The notes: a model not told the origin generated them from the sequence alone. Positions 19,017 to 29,644 are shown, counted from the first letter of the stretch. The stretch: DNA of 64,000 nt from an uncultured Bradyrhizobium sp. (GCF_936943645.1 NZ_CAKZJO010000057.1:62001-126000), one strand, 5' to 3'. Program-made: numbers and translations.

Positions 19017-20249
19017 CTATAAGCGTTTCAGCCAACCGAGCACACCCCTGCCCGTCGCAGCTCCCGTCGCAAACGACGCCTGCAACAAATAGCCGCCCGT
19101 GGGCGCTTCCCAATCCAGCATCTCGCCGGCGGCGAACACGCCGGGCAGCTTGCGCAGCATGAAGCTTTCGTAGAGTTCATCGAAGGCAATCCCGCCCGCG
19201 GTCGAGATCGCGCGCTCTATCGGGGCGATGCCGCTGAGCTGAACCGGAATCGCGTTCACCAAATGCGCAAGCTCGGCCGGCGAGAACATTGCCAACGTCC
19301 GGCCGGAGGCAATGGCCGCTTCCTGCATCAAACCGATGCCGACCGGCGACACTTGCGCGGCCTTACGCAGGAAGTTCGCGAGCGATTGCTTGCCACGCGT
19401 CCCAGACAGCCGCATGGTTAGCGCTGCCGTATCGAGATCCGGCCGCAACGCGATCATCAGCGTCGCCTGCCCAAGACCCAGCACCGCCTCGCGCAGCTCG
19501 GCCGACAACGCGTAGATCGCCCCGCCCTCGATACCGCCGCGCGTGATCATCGCTTCGCCGCGCACCGTGTGCGCACCGACCGTCAACGCCACGCCCTTGA
19601 GCGGCTGGCCTTCGAAGCGATCGCGGAACACATTCGACCATGCGACCGTGAAGCCGGAATTGGCCGGCCGGAGCTTTGAGATGGTGATGCCTTTGGCCGC
19701 AAGGAGTTCGACCCAGCCGCCGTCCGAGCCGAGCCGCGGCCAGCTGGCTCCGCCAAGCGCCAGCACGGTCGCATCAGCCATCACGGCCTCCTCCCCACCG
19801 GGCGTTCGAAACTGCAGCCGCCCCTCGCCGTCCCAACCCGTCCAGCGATGGCGGAATGCGAACCGCACGCCGCCGGCATCGAGCCGCCGCAGCCAGGCGC
19901 GCAGCAAAGGCGAGGCCTTGAACGCCTTCGGAAACACGCGGCCGCTGGTGCCGACGAAGGTCGGCTCGCCCAGCGCCTCGCTCCAGGCACGCAGCGCCTC
20001 CGGCGAGAAGGCGTCGATTGCGGCTTGCAGCTTCGGGGCGGCCTCGCGGTACCGCGCCATGAACTGCGGCAGCGGCTCGCTATGCGTGAGATTGAGCCCG
20101 CCGCGGCCCGCCATCAGGAATTTGCGCCCCGCGGACGGCATGGCGTCGTACACGGTGACGCCGGCACCGCCCCGCGCCAGCACCTCCGCCGCCATCAGCC
20201 CGGCGGGACCGGCTCCGATGATTGCGATGTGGGATTCGGTTGGGATCAT
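19017..20249 (-). CDS. BaiN/HI0933-like flavoprotein (NAD(P)/FAD-dependent oxidoreductase)
   Basis: The 410-aa product has a Rossmann FAD site IAIIGAGPAGLMAAEVLARGG (residues 8-28), SAGRKFLMAGRGGLNLTHSE and a C-terminal FAD-contacting stretch LPGVFAAGEMLDWEAPTGGYLLQ with the family GGY motif. This is the HI0933-like group, often named a TIGR03862 flavoprotein. Some relatives act on bile acids, but here the substrate is unknown. The gene stands alone between repeats. Confidence 0.88.
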   Translation of the reverse strand: MIPTESHIAIIGAGPAGLMAAEVLARGGAGVTVYDAMPSAGRKFLMAGRGGLNLTHSEPLPQFMARYREAAPKLQAAIDAFSPEALRAWSEALGEPTFVGTSGRVFPKAFKASPLLRAWLRRLDAGGVRFAFRHRWTGWDGEGRLQFRTPGGEEAVMADATVLALGGASWPRLGSDGGWVELLAAKGITISKLRPANSGFTVAWSNVFRDRFEGQPLKGVALTVGAHTVRGEAMITRGGIEGGAIYALSAELREAVLGLGQATLMIALRPDLDTAALTMRLSGTRGKQSLANFLRKAAQVSPVGIGLMQEAAIASGRTLAMFSPAELAHLVNAIPVQLSGIAPIERAISTAGGIAFDELYESFMLRKLPGVFAAGEMLDWEAPTGGYLLQASFATGAATGRGVLGWLKRL

Positions 20250-20287
20250 GGCGGGAGTTTAGGGCAGGCAGGCGCTGCGGAGTAGGT

Positions 20288-20366
20288 CGTCATGCCCGGG
20301 CTTGTCCCGGGCATCCACGAGAGCCACGCGGGCGGTCCCAAGAACGTGGATGGCCCGGCCATGACG
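20288..20366. repeat. Dispersed palindromic repeat (GTCATGCCCGGGC type)
   Basis: GTCATGCCCGGGC...GCATCCACG on the left is matched by CGTGGATGGCCCGGCCATGACG on the right. The same element type recurs at 21525-21556 and 31958-31990. It lies between two minus-strand genes. Confidence 0.6.
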
Positions 20367-20413
20367 GAGAGTGTGGTTCCGGGCTCGCGCGACACGCACC
20401 CCGGAATGATAAC

Positions 20414-21331
20414 TCAGAGCTTGATCCCCGCCCGCGCCGCGGCCTGCGCGACGTATTTCTGCGTCTGCTCGAACGCGCCCGTCAGCGCCTTTGCCTTCGA
20501 CATGTCGCTGATCTCGGCGAAGTGCGCGGCGACGGCGTCCGGGGTCCATTCGGATTCCGGCAGGTTGATGCCTTCGCTCTCCAGGATCTTGATCACCGCG
20601 AAGGAGCCGGCGCCGGCACCCATAATCGTGCGGGTCGGCGCGTCCTCGCTGAGCATGTACTCGACCGCGGGCGTGATTGCGTTCGGCTTCATCAGCTGCA
20701 GCGCCTGCGGCGGCAGCAGCTCCTCGGTCATGCGGGTCGCCGCCGTCGGCGAGATGATGTTGACGCGGATGTTGGTCTTGCGACCTTCCTCCGCCAGCAC
20801 GTTCATCAGGCCGACCATGCCGGATTTCGCCGCGCCGTAATTGGCCTGGCCGAAATTACCATAGAGGCCGGAGGACGACGTCGTCAGCACGATGCGGCCG
20901 TAGTTGCGGTCGCGCATGCCAGCCCAGGCCGCCTTACAGCAATAGAAGGTGCCGACGAGGTGCACATCGAGCACCTTCTGGAAGTCGGCGGCTTCCATCT
21001 TGCCGAACGACTTGTCGCGCAGGATGCCGGCATTGGCGCACATCAGGTCGACACTGCCCCATTCCTTGGTGGCGCGCTCGACCATGGCGGTGACCTGCTC
21101 GAAATTCGAGACATCGGCGCCATCGGCCATCGCGGTGCCGCCGGCTTTGCGGATCTCCTCGACCACGGCTTCCGCCGGCGACAGCGAGCCGCCGGTGCCG
21201 TCGCGCGCGCCGCCGAAATCGTTGACCACGACCTTGGCGCCGCGGCTGGCCAGCCCCAGCGCATGCGCCTTGCCGAGACCATTGCCTGCGCCGGTGACGA
21301 TGGCGACGCGTCCGTCGAACCTGATTGCCAT
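20414..21331 (-). CDS. SDR-family 3-hydroxyacyl-CoA dehydrogenase-like protein
   Basis: The 305-aa short-chain dehydrogenase has cofactor loop TGAGNGLGKAHA, an ND-FGG segment typical of the peroxisomal multifunctional enzyme type 2/HSD17B4 group, CANAGILRDKSF, and catalytic S-Y-K with YGAAKSG. It probably oxidises (3R)-hydroxyacyl-CoA, consistent with the MaoC-type hydratase and acyl-CoA synthetase genes upstream on the same strand. A long repeat separates it from them, so co-transcription is possible but unsure. The ATG at 21331 has AAAGGAAA upstream. Confidence 0.85.
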   Translation of the reverse strand: MAIRFDGRVAIVTGAGNGLGKAHALGLASRGAKVVVNDFGGARDGTGGSLSPAEAVVEEIRKAGGTAMADGADVSNFEQVTAMVERATKEWGSVDLMCANAGILRDKSFGKMEAADFQKVLDVHLVGTFYCCKAAWAGMRDRNYGRIVLTTSSSGLYGNFGQANYGAAKSGMVGLMNVLAEEGRKTNIRVNIISPTAATRMTEELLPPQALQLMKPNAITPAVEYMLSEDAPTRTIMGAGAGSFAVIKILESEGINLPESEWTPDAVAAHFAEISDMSKAKALTGAFEQTQKYVAQAAARAGIKL

Positions 21332-21350
21332 GAGTGCGTTTCCTTTCTTC

Positions 21351-21489
21351 CTTCTCCCCTTGCGGGAGAAGGTGGCGCGCAACGCGCGCCGGATGAGGGG
21401 TATCTCTCGGCAGCCGAGCTCGCGGAGAGAGACCCCTCACCCGGCTTCGCATCCCGCGAAGCCACCCTCTCCCGCAAGGGGAGAGGGTG
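21351..21489. repeat. Long palindromic repeat (CTCCCCTTGCGGGAG type) plus a second short one at 21525-21556
   Basis: CTTCTCCCCTTGCGGGAGAAG at the left end is mirrored by CCCTCTCCCGCAAGGGGAGAGGG at the right, with GGATGAGGGG and CCCCTCACCCGG as inner arms. A second repeat, GATGGCCGGGTCAAGCCCGGCCATGAC, follows at 21525-21556. Together they fill the 231-bp gap between the MaoC and SDR genes. Confidence 0.65.
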
Positions 21490-21562
21490 CACCGAGCGCG
21501 ATTTGGACAGCTTTTGAGCAGCGATGGATGGCCGGGTCAAGCCCGGCCATGACGGCCCGGCC

Positions 21563-22042
21563 TTAAGCGAAATAGATCAGGCCCAGCCACTCCGCGACCA
21601 GCGCGGGCTTGTCTTCGCCCTCGATCTCCACCGTCACGTTGGTGCGGGACTGCAACTCGTTCGGCTTGCGCAGCTTGGCTTCGGCCAGCACGAAACGGCC
21701 GCGGATGCGCTTGCCCGAGCGCACCGGGGAGATGAAGCGCAGCTTGTCGAATCCGTAATTGACGCCCATCGTGGTGCCCGCGATCGCCGGCATCACCTCA
21801 TAGGACATCACCGACAGCATCGACATCGTCAGGAAGCCGTGCGCGATGGTGGTACCGAAGGCGGTCTCCTTCTTCGCGCGCTCGGGATCGACATGGATGA
21901 ATTGATGATCCTCGGTCACGTCGGCATAGGTATCGATGCGGGGCTGGTCGATCAGGTGCCAGGGTGACACGCCGATCTCCTTGCCGACCAGGGCCTGATA
22001 GGCCTCAAGCGTGATCGGCGCCGACTTCCAGATTTGGTTCAC
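21563..22042 (-). CDS. MaoC family dehydratase
   Basis: The 159-aa single hotdog domain has the R-hydratase-2 signature DVTEDHQFIHVDPERAKKETAFGTTIAHGFLTMSML, with catalytic Asp and His. The motif suggests hydration of trans-2-enoyl-CoA to (3R)-hydroxyacyl-CoA. Translation starts at a GTG whose first base directly follows the TAA of the acyl-CoA synthetase gene, with a GGAGTGAG site inside that gene's end, so the two are coupled. The SDR downstream would use its product. Confidence 0.9.
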   Translation of the reverse strand: MNQIWKSAPITLEAYQALVGKEIGVSPWHLIDQPRIDTYADVTEDHQFIHVDPERAKKETAFGTTIAHGFLTMSMLSVMSYEVMPAIAGTTMGVNYGFDKLRFISPVRSGKRIRGRFVLAEAKLRKPNELQSRTNVTVEIEGEDKPALVAEWLGLIYFA

Positions 22043-23761
22043 TTAGGTCTCACTCCGTGTTTTCGGCAGTTCCGGAAAATCCTCCTCGCGGAATTCCCGG
22101 CCGCGCAGCGGATCGTTGCGATCGTCGTCGCGTTCGAGCCGTCGTAGCTGCACGCGGCGGATTTTGCCAGAGATCGTCTTCGGCAGCTCGGTGACGATTT
22201 CGAGGCGGCGGATGCGCTTGAACGGCGCAAGGCGCGTGTGCAGGTGCTGGAAGATCGAGAGCGCCGTCTCCGGCGAGCGCGCGGCGCCCGACGTCAGCAG
22301 CACGAAGGCCTTGGGGATCGCGAGCCGGATCGGATCGGGGCTCGGCACCACTGCGGCTTCGGCGACGAGTTCGTGCTCGAGCAGCACGCTCTCCAGCTCG
22401 AACGGGCTGATGCGGTAATCGGAGGATTTGAACACGTCGTCGGAGCGGCCGACGAAGGTCAGATAGCCGTCCTCGTCCTCGAACACGACGTCGCCGCTGC
22501 GATAGAGCGCGCCTTCGGCGCCCGAGAGCTTGCCGTCGTCGCCCTGATAGCCCTGCATCAGGCCGGCGGGGCGGTCGGTGCCGAGCACCAGCGTCACCTC
22601 GCCCTCCTTTGCCTTGTTGCCGTCGGCATCGCTGATCTGCACGCGATAGCCCGGCAGCGGCCGGCCCATCGAGCCGATCTTGATGGACTGGCCCGGCGAG
22701 TTGCCGGCGAGCGCTGTCGTCTCGGTCTGTCCATAGCCGTCGCGGATGGTGAGGCCCCATGCCGCACGCACCTGGTCGATCACCTCAGGATTGAGCGGCT
22801 CGCCGGCGCCGCAGACCTCGCGCAACGCCACCTTGAACGAAGCAAGGTTCTCCTGGATGAACAGCCGCCACACCGTCGGCGGCGCGCATAGCGTGGTGAC
22901 CCCGCAACGGCCGATGGTGGCAAGCAGCGCCTTCGCATCGAAGCGCGGCTGATTGACGACGAAGACCGTCGCGCCCGCGTTCCACGGCGCGAAGAAGCAG
23001 CTCCAGGCATGCTTGGCCCATCCGGGCGATGAGATGTTGAGATGGACATCGCCGGGCTTCAGCCCGATCCAGTACATGGTCGACAGATGCCCGACCGGAT
23101 AGCTGCGCTGGCTGTGCCGCACCAGCTTCGGTTTCGCCGTGGTGCCCGAGGTGAAGTAGAGCAGCATCGGGTCGTCGGCATTGGTCGGGCCGTCCGCGCT
23201 GAAACTCTCGGAAGCCTTTGCCGCATCATCGTATGACAGCCATCCGTCAGAGGCGTTGCCGACCACGATGCGAACGACGTTCTCCGCGCCGAGACTTGCG
23301 AATTTCGCGACCTGATCCTGTGCCGCAACGACCGCCTTGGCCTTGCCGCGATCGAGCCGGTCGCGCAGCTCCTCTGCGGTCAGCAGCGTAGTTGCGGGAA
23401 TCACGACGACGCCGAGCTTCATCGCAGCCAGCATCGTCTCCCACAGCGGAACCACATTGCCGAGCAGCAACAGGAGATGATCGCCGCGCCTCAAGCCCTG
23501 CGCGCGAAGGAAATTCGCGACCTGGGTGGAGCGCTTCGAGAGCGCCGCGAATGACAGCTTGGTCTGACGATCCTGCGCGGCGTCCACGATCCAGAGCGCA
23601 GGCCGGTCCCTTGATTCCGCATTGGTGGCCAGCTCGGCGTCGAACCAGTCGAGCGCCCAGTTGAAGGGAACCGGATCCGGCCAGCGGAAACCATTGACCG
23701 CCGCTTCGTAATCCGTCCGGTGTTGCAGAAGGAACGCGCGCGCTTCCTGAAATGTCGTCAT
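22043..23761 (-). CDS. Acyl-CoA synthetase (AMP-binding, medium-chain ACSM-like)
   Basis: The 572-aa adenylate-forming enzyme makes acyl-CoA from a carboxylic acid, ATP and CoA. Visible motifs are the P-loop YFTSGTTAKPKLVRHS, IRDGYGQTETT, LYRSGDVVFEDEDGYLTFVGRSDDVFKSSDYRI and the C-terminal lysine in LPKTISGKIRRVQL. The N-terminal NWALDWFDAE stretch is typical of ACSM-like medium-chain/aromatic acid ligases. The start at 23761 (MTTFQEARAFLL) follows a repeat; the ribosome-binding site is weak. It is the first gene after mmsB on the same strand, and is zero bases from the MaoC gene. Confidence 0.9.
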   Translation of the reverse strand: MTTFQEARAFLLQHRTDYEAAVNGFRWPDPVPFNWALDWFDAELATNAESRDRPALWIVDAAQDRQTKLSFAALSKRSTQVANFLRAQGLRRGDHLLLLLGNVVPLWETMLAAMKLGVVVIPATTLLTAEELRDRLDRGKAKAVVAAQDQVAKFASLGAENVVRIVVGNASDGWLSYDDAAKASESFSADGPTNADDPMLLYFTSGTTAKPKLVRHSQRSYPVGHLSTMYWIGLKPGDVHLNISSPGWAKHAWSCFFAPWNAGATVFVVNQPRFDAKALLATIGRCGVTTLCAPPTVWRLFIQENLASFKVALREVCGAGEPLNPEVIDQVRAAWGLTIRDGYGQTETTALAGNSPGQSIKIGSMGRPLPGYRVQISDADGNKAKEGEVTLVLGTDRPAGLMQGYQGDDGKLSGAEGALYRSGDVVFEDEDGYLTFVGRSDDVFKSSDYRISPFELESVLLEHELVAEAAVVPSPDPIRLAIPKAFVLLTSGAARSPETALSIFQHLHTRLAPFKRIRRLEIVTELPKTISGKIRRVQLRRLERDDDRNDPLRGREFREEDFPELPKTRSET

Positions 23762-23793
23762 GATCCGGGCCCGTCGATTGACGTTCGAGCGTA

Positions 23794-23876
23794 GCCCGGA
23801 TGGAGCGAAGCGCAATCCGGGGCCGGTCGCGCCAATTGAAAGAGCTGTCCCGGATTGCGCTTCGCTTCATCCGGGC
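23794..23876. repeat. Palindromic repeat (GCCCGGATGGAGCGAAGCG type)
   Basis: GCCCGGATGGAGCGAAGCG followed by CAATCCGG (23794-23820) is mirrored by CCGGATTGCGCTTCGC followed by TTCATCCGGGC (23850-23876). The element lies between mmsB and the acyl-CoA synthetase gene and could form a hairpin in a joint transcript. Confidence 0.65.
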
Positions 23877-23888
23877 ACCAAGCGAAGG

Positions 23889-24776
23889 CTATTTTCCGGC
23901 CAGTCCTCTAACGTGCTTGATAATTCCGGAAAAATCCACCCCACCCTGACCTGATGCGTCGAAAGACTGATAGATCTCCTGCGCATGCTTGCCGAGCGGC
24001 GTCGCCGCGCCCGCGGCCTTCGCGGCGTCCTGTGCCAGCGTCAGATCCTTCACCATCAGCGCCGAGGCGAAGCCCGGCTTGTAGTCGTTGTTCGCCGGCG
24101 AAGTCGGCACGGGGCCCGGCACCGGGCAATAGGTCGTGAGCGACCAGCACTGGCCCGACGAAGTCGAGGCGACGTCGAACAGCGCCTGGTGCGAGAGGCC
24201 GAGCTTCTCGCCGAGCGCAAACGCTTCACTGACCGCGATCATGGAAATGCCGAGGATCATGTTGTTGCAGATCTTGGCCGCCTGGCCCGCGCCGCCGCCG
24301 CCGCAATGGACGATCTTCTTGCCCATGTTCTCCAGCACCGGCTTGGCCGCGGCAAACGCCTTGTCGTCGCCGCCGCACATGAAGGTGAGCGTCGCGCCCT
24401 TGGCGCCGCCGGTGCCGCCGGAGACCGGCGCATCGACCGAGAGTACGCCGCTCTTGGCGGCGAGCGCGTGCGCGGCCCTCGCGCTCTCGACGTCGATGGT
24501 GGAGCTATCGATGATCAGTTTGCCCTTGGTCATGGCGGGCACGACCTCGTTCCAGACCCCGAGCACGTGCTTGCCCGCAGGCAGCATGGTGACGACGACA
24601 TCGGCGCCATTCACCGCGGCCGCAGCGCTGTCGGCGATGCCGGCGCCATCCGCCTTGGCCTGATTGCGCGAGGCTTCGACGAGGTCGAAGGCCACCACCT
24701 TGTGGCCGGCCTTGACGAGGTTGGCCGCCATCGGGCCGCCCATGTTGCCCAGACCAATGAATGCGATCGTGGCCAT
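23889..24776 (-). CDS. mmsB: 3-hydroxyisobutyrate dehydrogenase
   Basis: MmsB oxidises 3-hydroxyisobutyrate to methylmalonate semialdehyde with NAD+ in valine catabolism. The 295-aa product has the N-terminal FIGLGNMGGPMAANLVKAGH dinucleotide site, DAPVSGGTGGAKGATLTFMCGG (substrate loop), and the catalytic lysine in AAKICNNMILG. The late DYKPGFASALMVKDLTLA stretch distinguishes the hydroxyisobutyrate group. GGAGGAAACG precedes the ATG. It is 25 bp downstream of the hydrolase gene that makes its substrate. Confidence 0.95.
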   Translation of the reverse strand: MATIAFIGLGNMGGPMAANLVKAGHKVVAFDLVEASRNQAKADGAGIADSAAAAVNGADVVVTMLPAGKHVLGVWNEVVPAMTKGKLIIDSSTIDVESARAAHALAAKSGVLSVDAPVSGGTGGAKGATLTFMCGGDDKAFAAAKPVLENMGKKIVHCGGGGAGQAAKICNNMILGISMIAVSEAFALGEKLGLSHQALFDVASTSSGQCWSLTTYCPVPGPVPTSPANNDYKPGFASALMVKDLTLAQDAAKAAGAATPLGKHAQEIYQSFDASGQGGVDFSGIIKHVRGLAGK

Positions 24777-24801
24777 TGTCGTTTCCTCCGCTGTCGCGTT
24801 G

Positions 24802-25869
24802 CTAATTGAACTTCAGCTCGTCGGCGCCGATCTCGGCGAGATACGGCGCAAGCATTTCCGGCGCCACATCTTCAATGCGCGGCGGCGACCAGGTCGGGTT
24901 GCGGTCCTTGTCGATCACGGCGGCGCGCACGCCCTCGCGGAAGTCGTCGCTGCGGAACACCTCCAGCGCGGCGCGATATTCGCGCACCAGGCATTCCTCG
25001 AGGCTCGATGAAGCGCGCGCGAGCCGCAGCAGCTTCAGCGTCACCACCATGCCGCGCGGCGATTTTTCGTTGAGTGTCTTCAGCGTCGCCAGCGCGAACT
25101 CCGAGCCGTCACGCTTCAGCGCCGCGACAATGTCCTCCATGCGGTCGAAGCCGAACAGCGCGTCGATAACAGGCTCCTTCGCAGCCACCGGCCCCGCCGT
25201 CTCGCCGGTCGCAAAGCCGCTGATGAGCTTGCTGACATCGGCGGCGCTCGCGCCCGAGCGCAACGTGGTCAGCGCCTCACGCAGCTCCGGCAACTTCACC
25301 GCTGGCACAACCCAGTCGGCGAACTTCGCATGGATCGCGTCCGGTCCGTTCATGGTCTGGCCGGTGAGCCCGAAATAGGTGCCGATCTCGCCCGGCGAAT
25401 GCGACAGCAGATATGTGCCGCCGACATCGGGGAAGAAGCCGAGCCCGACTTCGGGCATCGCCAGCCTGGTCCGGTCCGTGACGACGCGATGGCTGGCATG
25501 GGCGGACAGACCGACGCCGCCACCCATGACGATGCCGTCCATGAAGGCGACATAGGGCTTCGGGAATTTCTTGATCCGGGCATTGAGGATGTATTCCTCG
25601 CGCCACAGGATCTTGCCGAGGTCACCGTTGACCTTCGAGCTTTCCCAGAGCGTACGGATGTCGCCGCCGGCGCAGAGCCCGCGCTCGCCGGAGCCTTCCA
25701 GCACGATCACCGCGACGGCGGGGTCGGCCTCGAAACGATCGAGCGCCTTCTCGATGTCGCGAAACATCTCCAGCGTCACGGCGTTGATCGCCTTGGGACG
25801 GTTGAGCCGGATGATGCCCGCCGCGCCCTCGACGCGCGCGACGAGATCGCCCTCTTCCGCTCCGCTCAT
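24802..25869 (-). CDS. 3-hydroxyisobutyryl-CoA hydrolase (enoyl-CoA hydratase/isomerase fold)
   Basis: The 355-aa product releases 3-hydroxyisobutyrate from its CoA ester. It is longer than plain hydratases and has the HIBCH pattern: RGLCAGGDIRTLWES (oxyanion hole), YVAFMDGIVMGGGVGLSAHASHRVVTD, and MPEVGLGFFPDVGGTYLLSH with the catalytic Glu. Its ATG overlaps the TGA of the acyl-CoA dehydrogenase gene (ATGA), showing translational coupling, and mmsB follows. Confidence 0.92.
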   Translation of the reverse strand: MSGAEEGDLVARVEGAAGIIRLNRPKAINAVTLEMFRDIEKALDRFEADPAVAVIVLEGSGERGLCAGGDIRTLWESSKVNGDLGKILWREEYILNARIKKFPKPYVAFMDGIVMGGGVGLSAHASHRVVTDRTRLAMPEVGLGFFPDVGGTYLLSHSPGEIGTYFGLTGQTMNGPDAIHAKFADWVVPAVKLPELREALTTLRSGASAADVSKLISGFATGETAGPVAAKEPVIDALFGFDRMEDIVAALKRDGSEFALATLKTLNEKSPRGMVVTLKLLRLARASSSLEECLVREYRAALEVFRSDDFREGVRAAVIDKDRNPTWSPPRIEDVAPEMLAPYLAEIGADELKFN

Positions 25870-27011
25870 CGTGCGCCCTCGATCAGTTTGCGCGCCACGA
25901 TGAGCCGCATGATTTCATTGGTGCCTTCGAGGATCTGATGCACACGCAGATCGCGCACGATCTTCTCGATGCCGTATTCACTGAGGTAGCCGTAGCCGCC
26001 ATGCAGCTGCAACGCGTGGTTGGCGACCTCGAAGCCGACATCGGTGCCGAAGCGCTTGGCCATCGCGCAGAGCATGGTGGCATCGGGGTCCTTGCGGTCC
26101 AGCGCCGCCGCTGCGCGCCACAGGAAGGTGCGCGCGGCCTCCAGCTCGATCGCCATATCGGCAAGACGGAACTGCAGCGCCTGGAATTCGTCGAGGCGTT
26201 TTCCAAACGCCTTGCGCTCCTTCATGTAGGCACGCGCCTTGTCGAGCGCCGTCTGGGCGCCGCCGAGCGAGCACGCGGTGATGTTGAGCCGGCCGCCATC
26301 GAGGCCGGCCATCGCGATCTTGAAGCCAACGCCCTCCTCGCTCAGACGATTGGCCACGGGCACGCGGGCATTCTCGAACATGACCGCGCGGGTCGGCTGC
26401 GCGTTCCAGCCCATCTTGCGTTCGTTGGCGCCGAACGAGACACCCGGGGTCTTGCCGTCGATGACGAGCGTCGAGATGCCGCCGGGGCCGTCGCCGCCGG
26501 TACGCACCATCGCGACCAGCAGATCCGTGCCGCCGGCGCCGGAGATGAACTGCTTCTGCCCGTTGAGCACGTAATGATCACCGTCGCGCACGGCGCGGGT
26601 GCGCAGCGCCGCGGCATCCGAGCCGGCGCCCGGCTCGGTCAGGCAATAGCTCGCGATCAGCTCCATGCTGCAGAGCTTCGGCAGCCATTGGTGGCGCTGG
26701 GTGTCGCTGCCAAAGGCATCGATCATCCAGCTCGCCATGTTGTGGATGGAGATGAAGGCCGAGGTGGTCGGGCAGCCCGTCGCCAGCGCCTCGAAGATCA
26801 GCGCAGCGTCGAACCGCGTCATCGCGGATCCCCCGACATCCTCGCGGATGTAGATGCCGCCCATGCCGAGCGTGGCCGCCTCGCGCATCACGTCGACGGG
26901 GAAATGCTTCTCCTCGTCCCAGCGCAACGCATGCGGCGCGATCTTCTCGGCCGCAAACGCCAACGCCATGTCGCGCACCGCGACCTGATCCTCGTTCAGA
27001 GCGAACTGCAT
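25866..27011 (-). CDS. Isobutyryl-CoA dehydrogenase-type acyl-CoA dehydrogenase
   Basis: The 381-aa flavoenzyme should oxidise isobutyryl-CoA to methacrylyl-CoA, with electrons going to ETF. It has YCLTEPGAGSDAAALRTRA and KQFISGAGGTDLLV in the middle domain and the catalytic base E362 in QILEGTNEIMRL. HGGYGYLSEYGIEKIVRDLRV precedes it. The substrate is inferred from its place between mmsA and the hydroxyisobutyryl-CoA hydrolase; short/branched-chain homologues look similar. The ATG at 27011 has a GAGGAG site; the longer frame reads into an upstream repeat and is rejected. Confidence 0.92.
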   Translation of the reverse strand: MQFALNEDQVAVRDMALAFAAEKIAPHALRWDEEKHFPVDVMREAATLGMGGIYIREDVGGSAMTRFDAALIFEALATGCPTTSAFISIHNMASWMIDAFGSDTQRHQWLPKLCSMELIASYCLTEPGAGSDAAALRTRAVRDGDHYVLNGQKQFISGAGGTDLLVAMVRTGGDGPGGISTLVIDGKTPGVSFGANERKMGWNAQPTRAVMFENARVPVANRLSEEGVGFKIAMAGLDGGRLNITACSLGGAQTALDKARAYMKERKAFGKRLDEFQALQFRLADMAIELEAARTFLWRAAAALDRKDPDATMLCAMAKRFGTDVGFEVANHALQLHGGYGYLSEYGIEKIVRDLRVHQILEGTNEIMRLIVARKLIEGAR

Positions 27012-27031
27012 GCTGGGCTCCTCACCTCCCT

Positions 27032-27117
27032 CGTCATTGCGAGGAGCGAAGCGACGAAGCAATCCAGACTGTCTTTGCGGAAAGATTCTGGATTGCTTCG
27101 CTACGCTCGCAATGACG
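27032..27117. repeat. Dispersed palindromic repeat (GTCATTGCGAGGAGCGAAGCG type)
   Basis: The left arm CGTCATTGCGAGGAGCGAAG continues to GCAATCCAGA and is matched by TCTGGATTGC continuing to CTCGCAATGACG on the right. It separates mmsA from the acyl-CoA dehydrogenase gene. Partial relatives lie at 32040-32076 and 50779-50815. This is a well-known Bradyrhizobium intergenic element. Confidence 0.75.
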
Positions 27118-27132
27118 GGCTGGGCAACAGCC

Positions 27133-28629
<1,497 letters not shown>

Positions 28630-28662
28630 GGAATGATCTCCTTGAGGCCGAGCTTGAACGCT

Positions 28663-28697
28663 TTGACAAATCCTATCGACCTGCATTTTATAGGATT
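28663..28697. promoter_or_regulatory. Divergent promoter/operator between mmsA and the LysR gene
   Basis: A perfect 8-bp inverted repeat, AATCCTAT (28669-28676) and ATAGGATT (28690-28697), has a 13-bp spacer. It overlaps a plus-strand promoter-like pair, TTGACA (28663-28668) and TTTATA (28687-28692, 18-bp spacer), reading toward the LysR gene. A LysR protein bound here would repress itself and could activate mmsA. The promoter call is by eye. Confidence 0.55.
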
Positions 28698-28731
28698 CAA
28701 GTCTGAGATAATGCACCATAGATGTGCGAAA

Positions 28732-29640
28732 ATGCTGGATCAAGGCGCTATCGATTGGGACGACTTTCGCTTCGTGCTGGCCATCGTGCGGGGCGGCTCG
28801 GTTTCGGCTGCGGCAAAACAGCTCGGCGTCGACCATGCCACCGTGATCCGCCGCGTCGACCGGCTGGAGAAGCACCTTTCGGCCAAGCTGTTTGACCGGC
28901 GCAAGACCGGCTATCTCCTCACCGAGGCCGGTCAGCGCGTCGCCGACAGCGCTGAAGCCATGGAATCGACCATCGTCGCCAACCAGGAGCAGGTCGGCGG
29001 CTCGGTGGCGCGGCTGACCGGGACGGTAAGGATCGGCGCCCCCGACGGCTTCGGCACCGCCTTCCTGGCGCCGCGGCTGGCACCCTTCGCGGACCGGTAT
29101 CCCGATCTCGATCTGCAACTTGTAGCCACCGCGCGGCTGTTCAGCCTCTCCAAGCGCGAGGCCGATATCGCCATCAGCCTGACCATGCCGAAGGAAGGCC
29201 GCATCGTCGGCCGCAAGCTGCTCGACTACCGCCTCGGGCTCTATGCCGCCCCTGGCTATCTCGACCGCTTCCCGAGGATCGCCTCAAAGCAGGACCTGCC
29301 GCAGCATCGCTTCGTCGGCTACATCGAGGAGCTGCTGTTCACGCCGGAGCTCGACTACCTGCCGCAAGTCTCGCCGCGGATCTCCGCGCGCTTCCGCAGC
29401 GCCAACCTGATTGCGCAGCTCAACGCCACGCTGTCAGGCTTCGGCATCGCGGTGCTGCCGCATTTCATGGCGAGCGATTATCCGCAGCTGGTGGCCGTGC
29501 TGCCGGAGGAGATCGCGATCACGCGGACGTTCTGGATGCTGATGCACGCCGACAGCAAGGACCTCGCGCGGATCAGGGCGGTGGCGGATTACATCAGCGA
29601 GATCGTGGAGCGCGAGCGGGCGTTGTTTGCAGGGCGATAG
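28732..29640 (+). CDS. LysR-type transcriptional regulator, divergent from mmsA
   Basis: The 302-aa product has an N-terminal winged helix (WDDFRFVLAIVRGGSVSAAAKQLGVDHATVIRRVDRLEKHL) and a periplasmic-binding-like effector domain. The atypical IDWDDFRFV start belongs to the LysR branch often divergent from aldehyde dehydrogenase genes. The ATG at 28732 fits the family length; 28711 is an alternative. Its position and the shared inverted repeat make it the likely regulator of the valine catabolic genes. Confidence 0.92.
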   Translation: MLDQGAIDWDDFRFVLAIVRGGSVSAAAKQLGVDHATVIRRVDRLEKHLSAKLFDRRKTGYLLTEAGQRVADSAEAMESTIVANQEQVGGSVARLTGTVRIGAPDGFGTAFLAPRLAPFADRYPDLDLQLVATARLFSLSKREADIAISLTMPKEGRIVGRKLLDYRLGLYAAPGYLDRFPRIASKQDLPQHRFVGYIEELLFTPELDYLPQVSPRISARFRSANLIAQLNATLSGFGIAVLPHFMASDYPQLVAVLPEEIAITRTFWMLMHADSKDLARIRAVADYISEIVERERALFAGR

Positions 29641-29644
29641 CACC

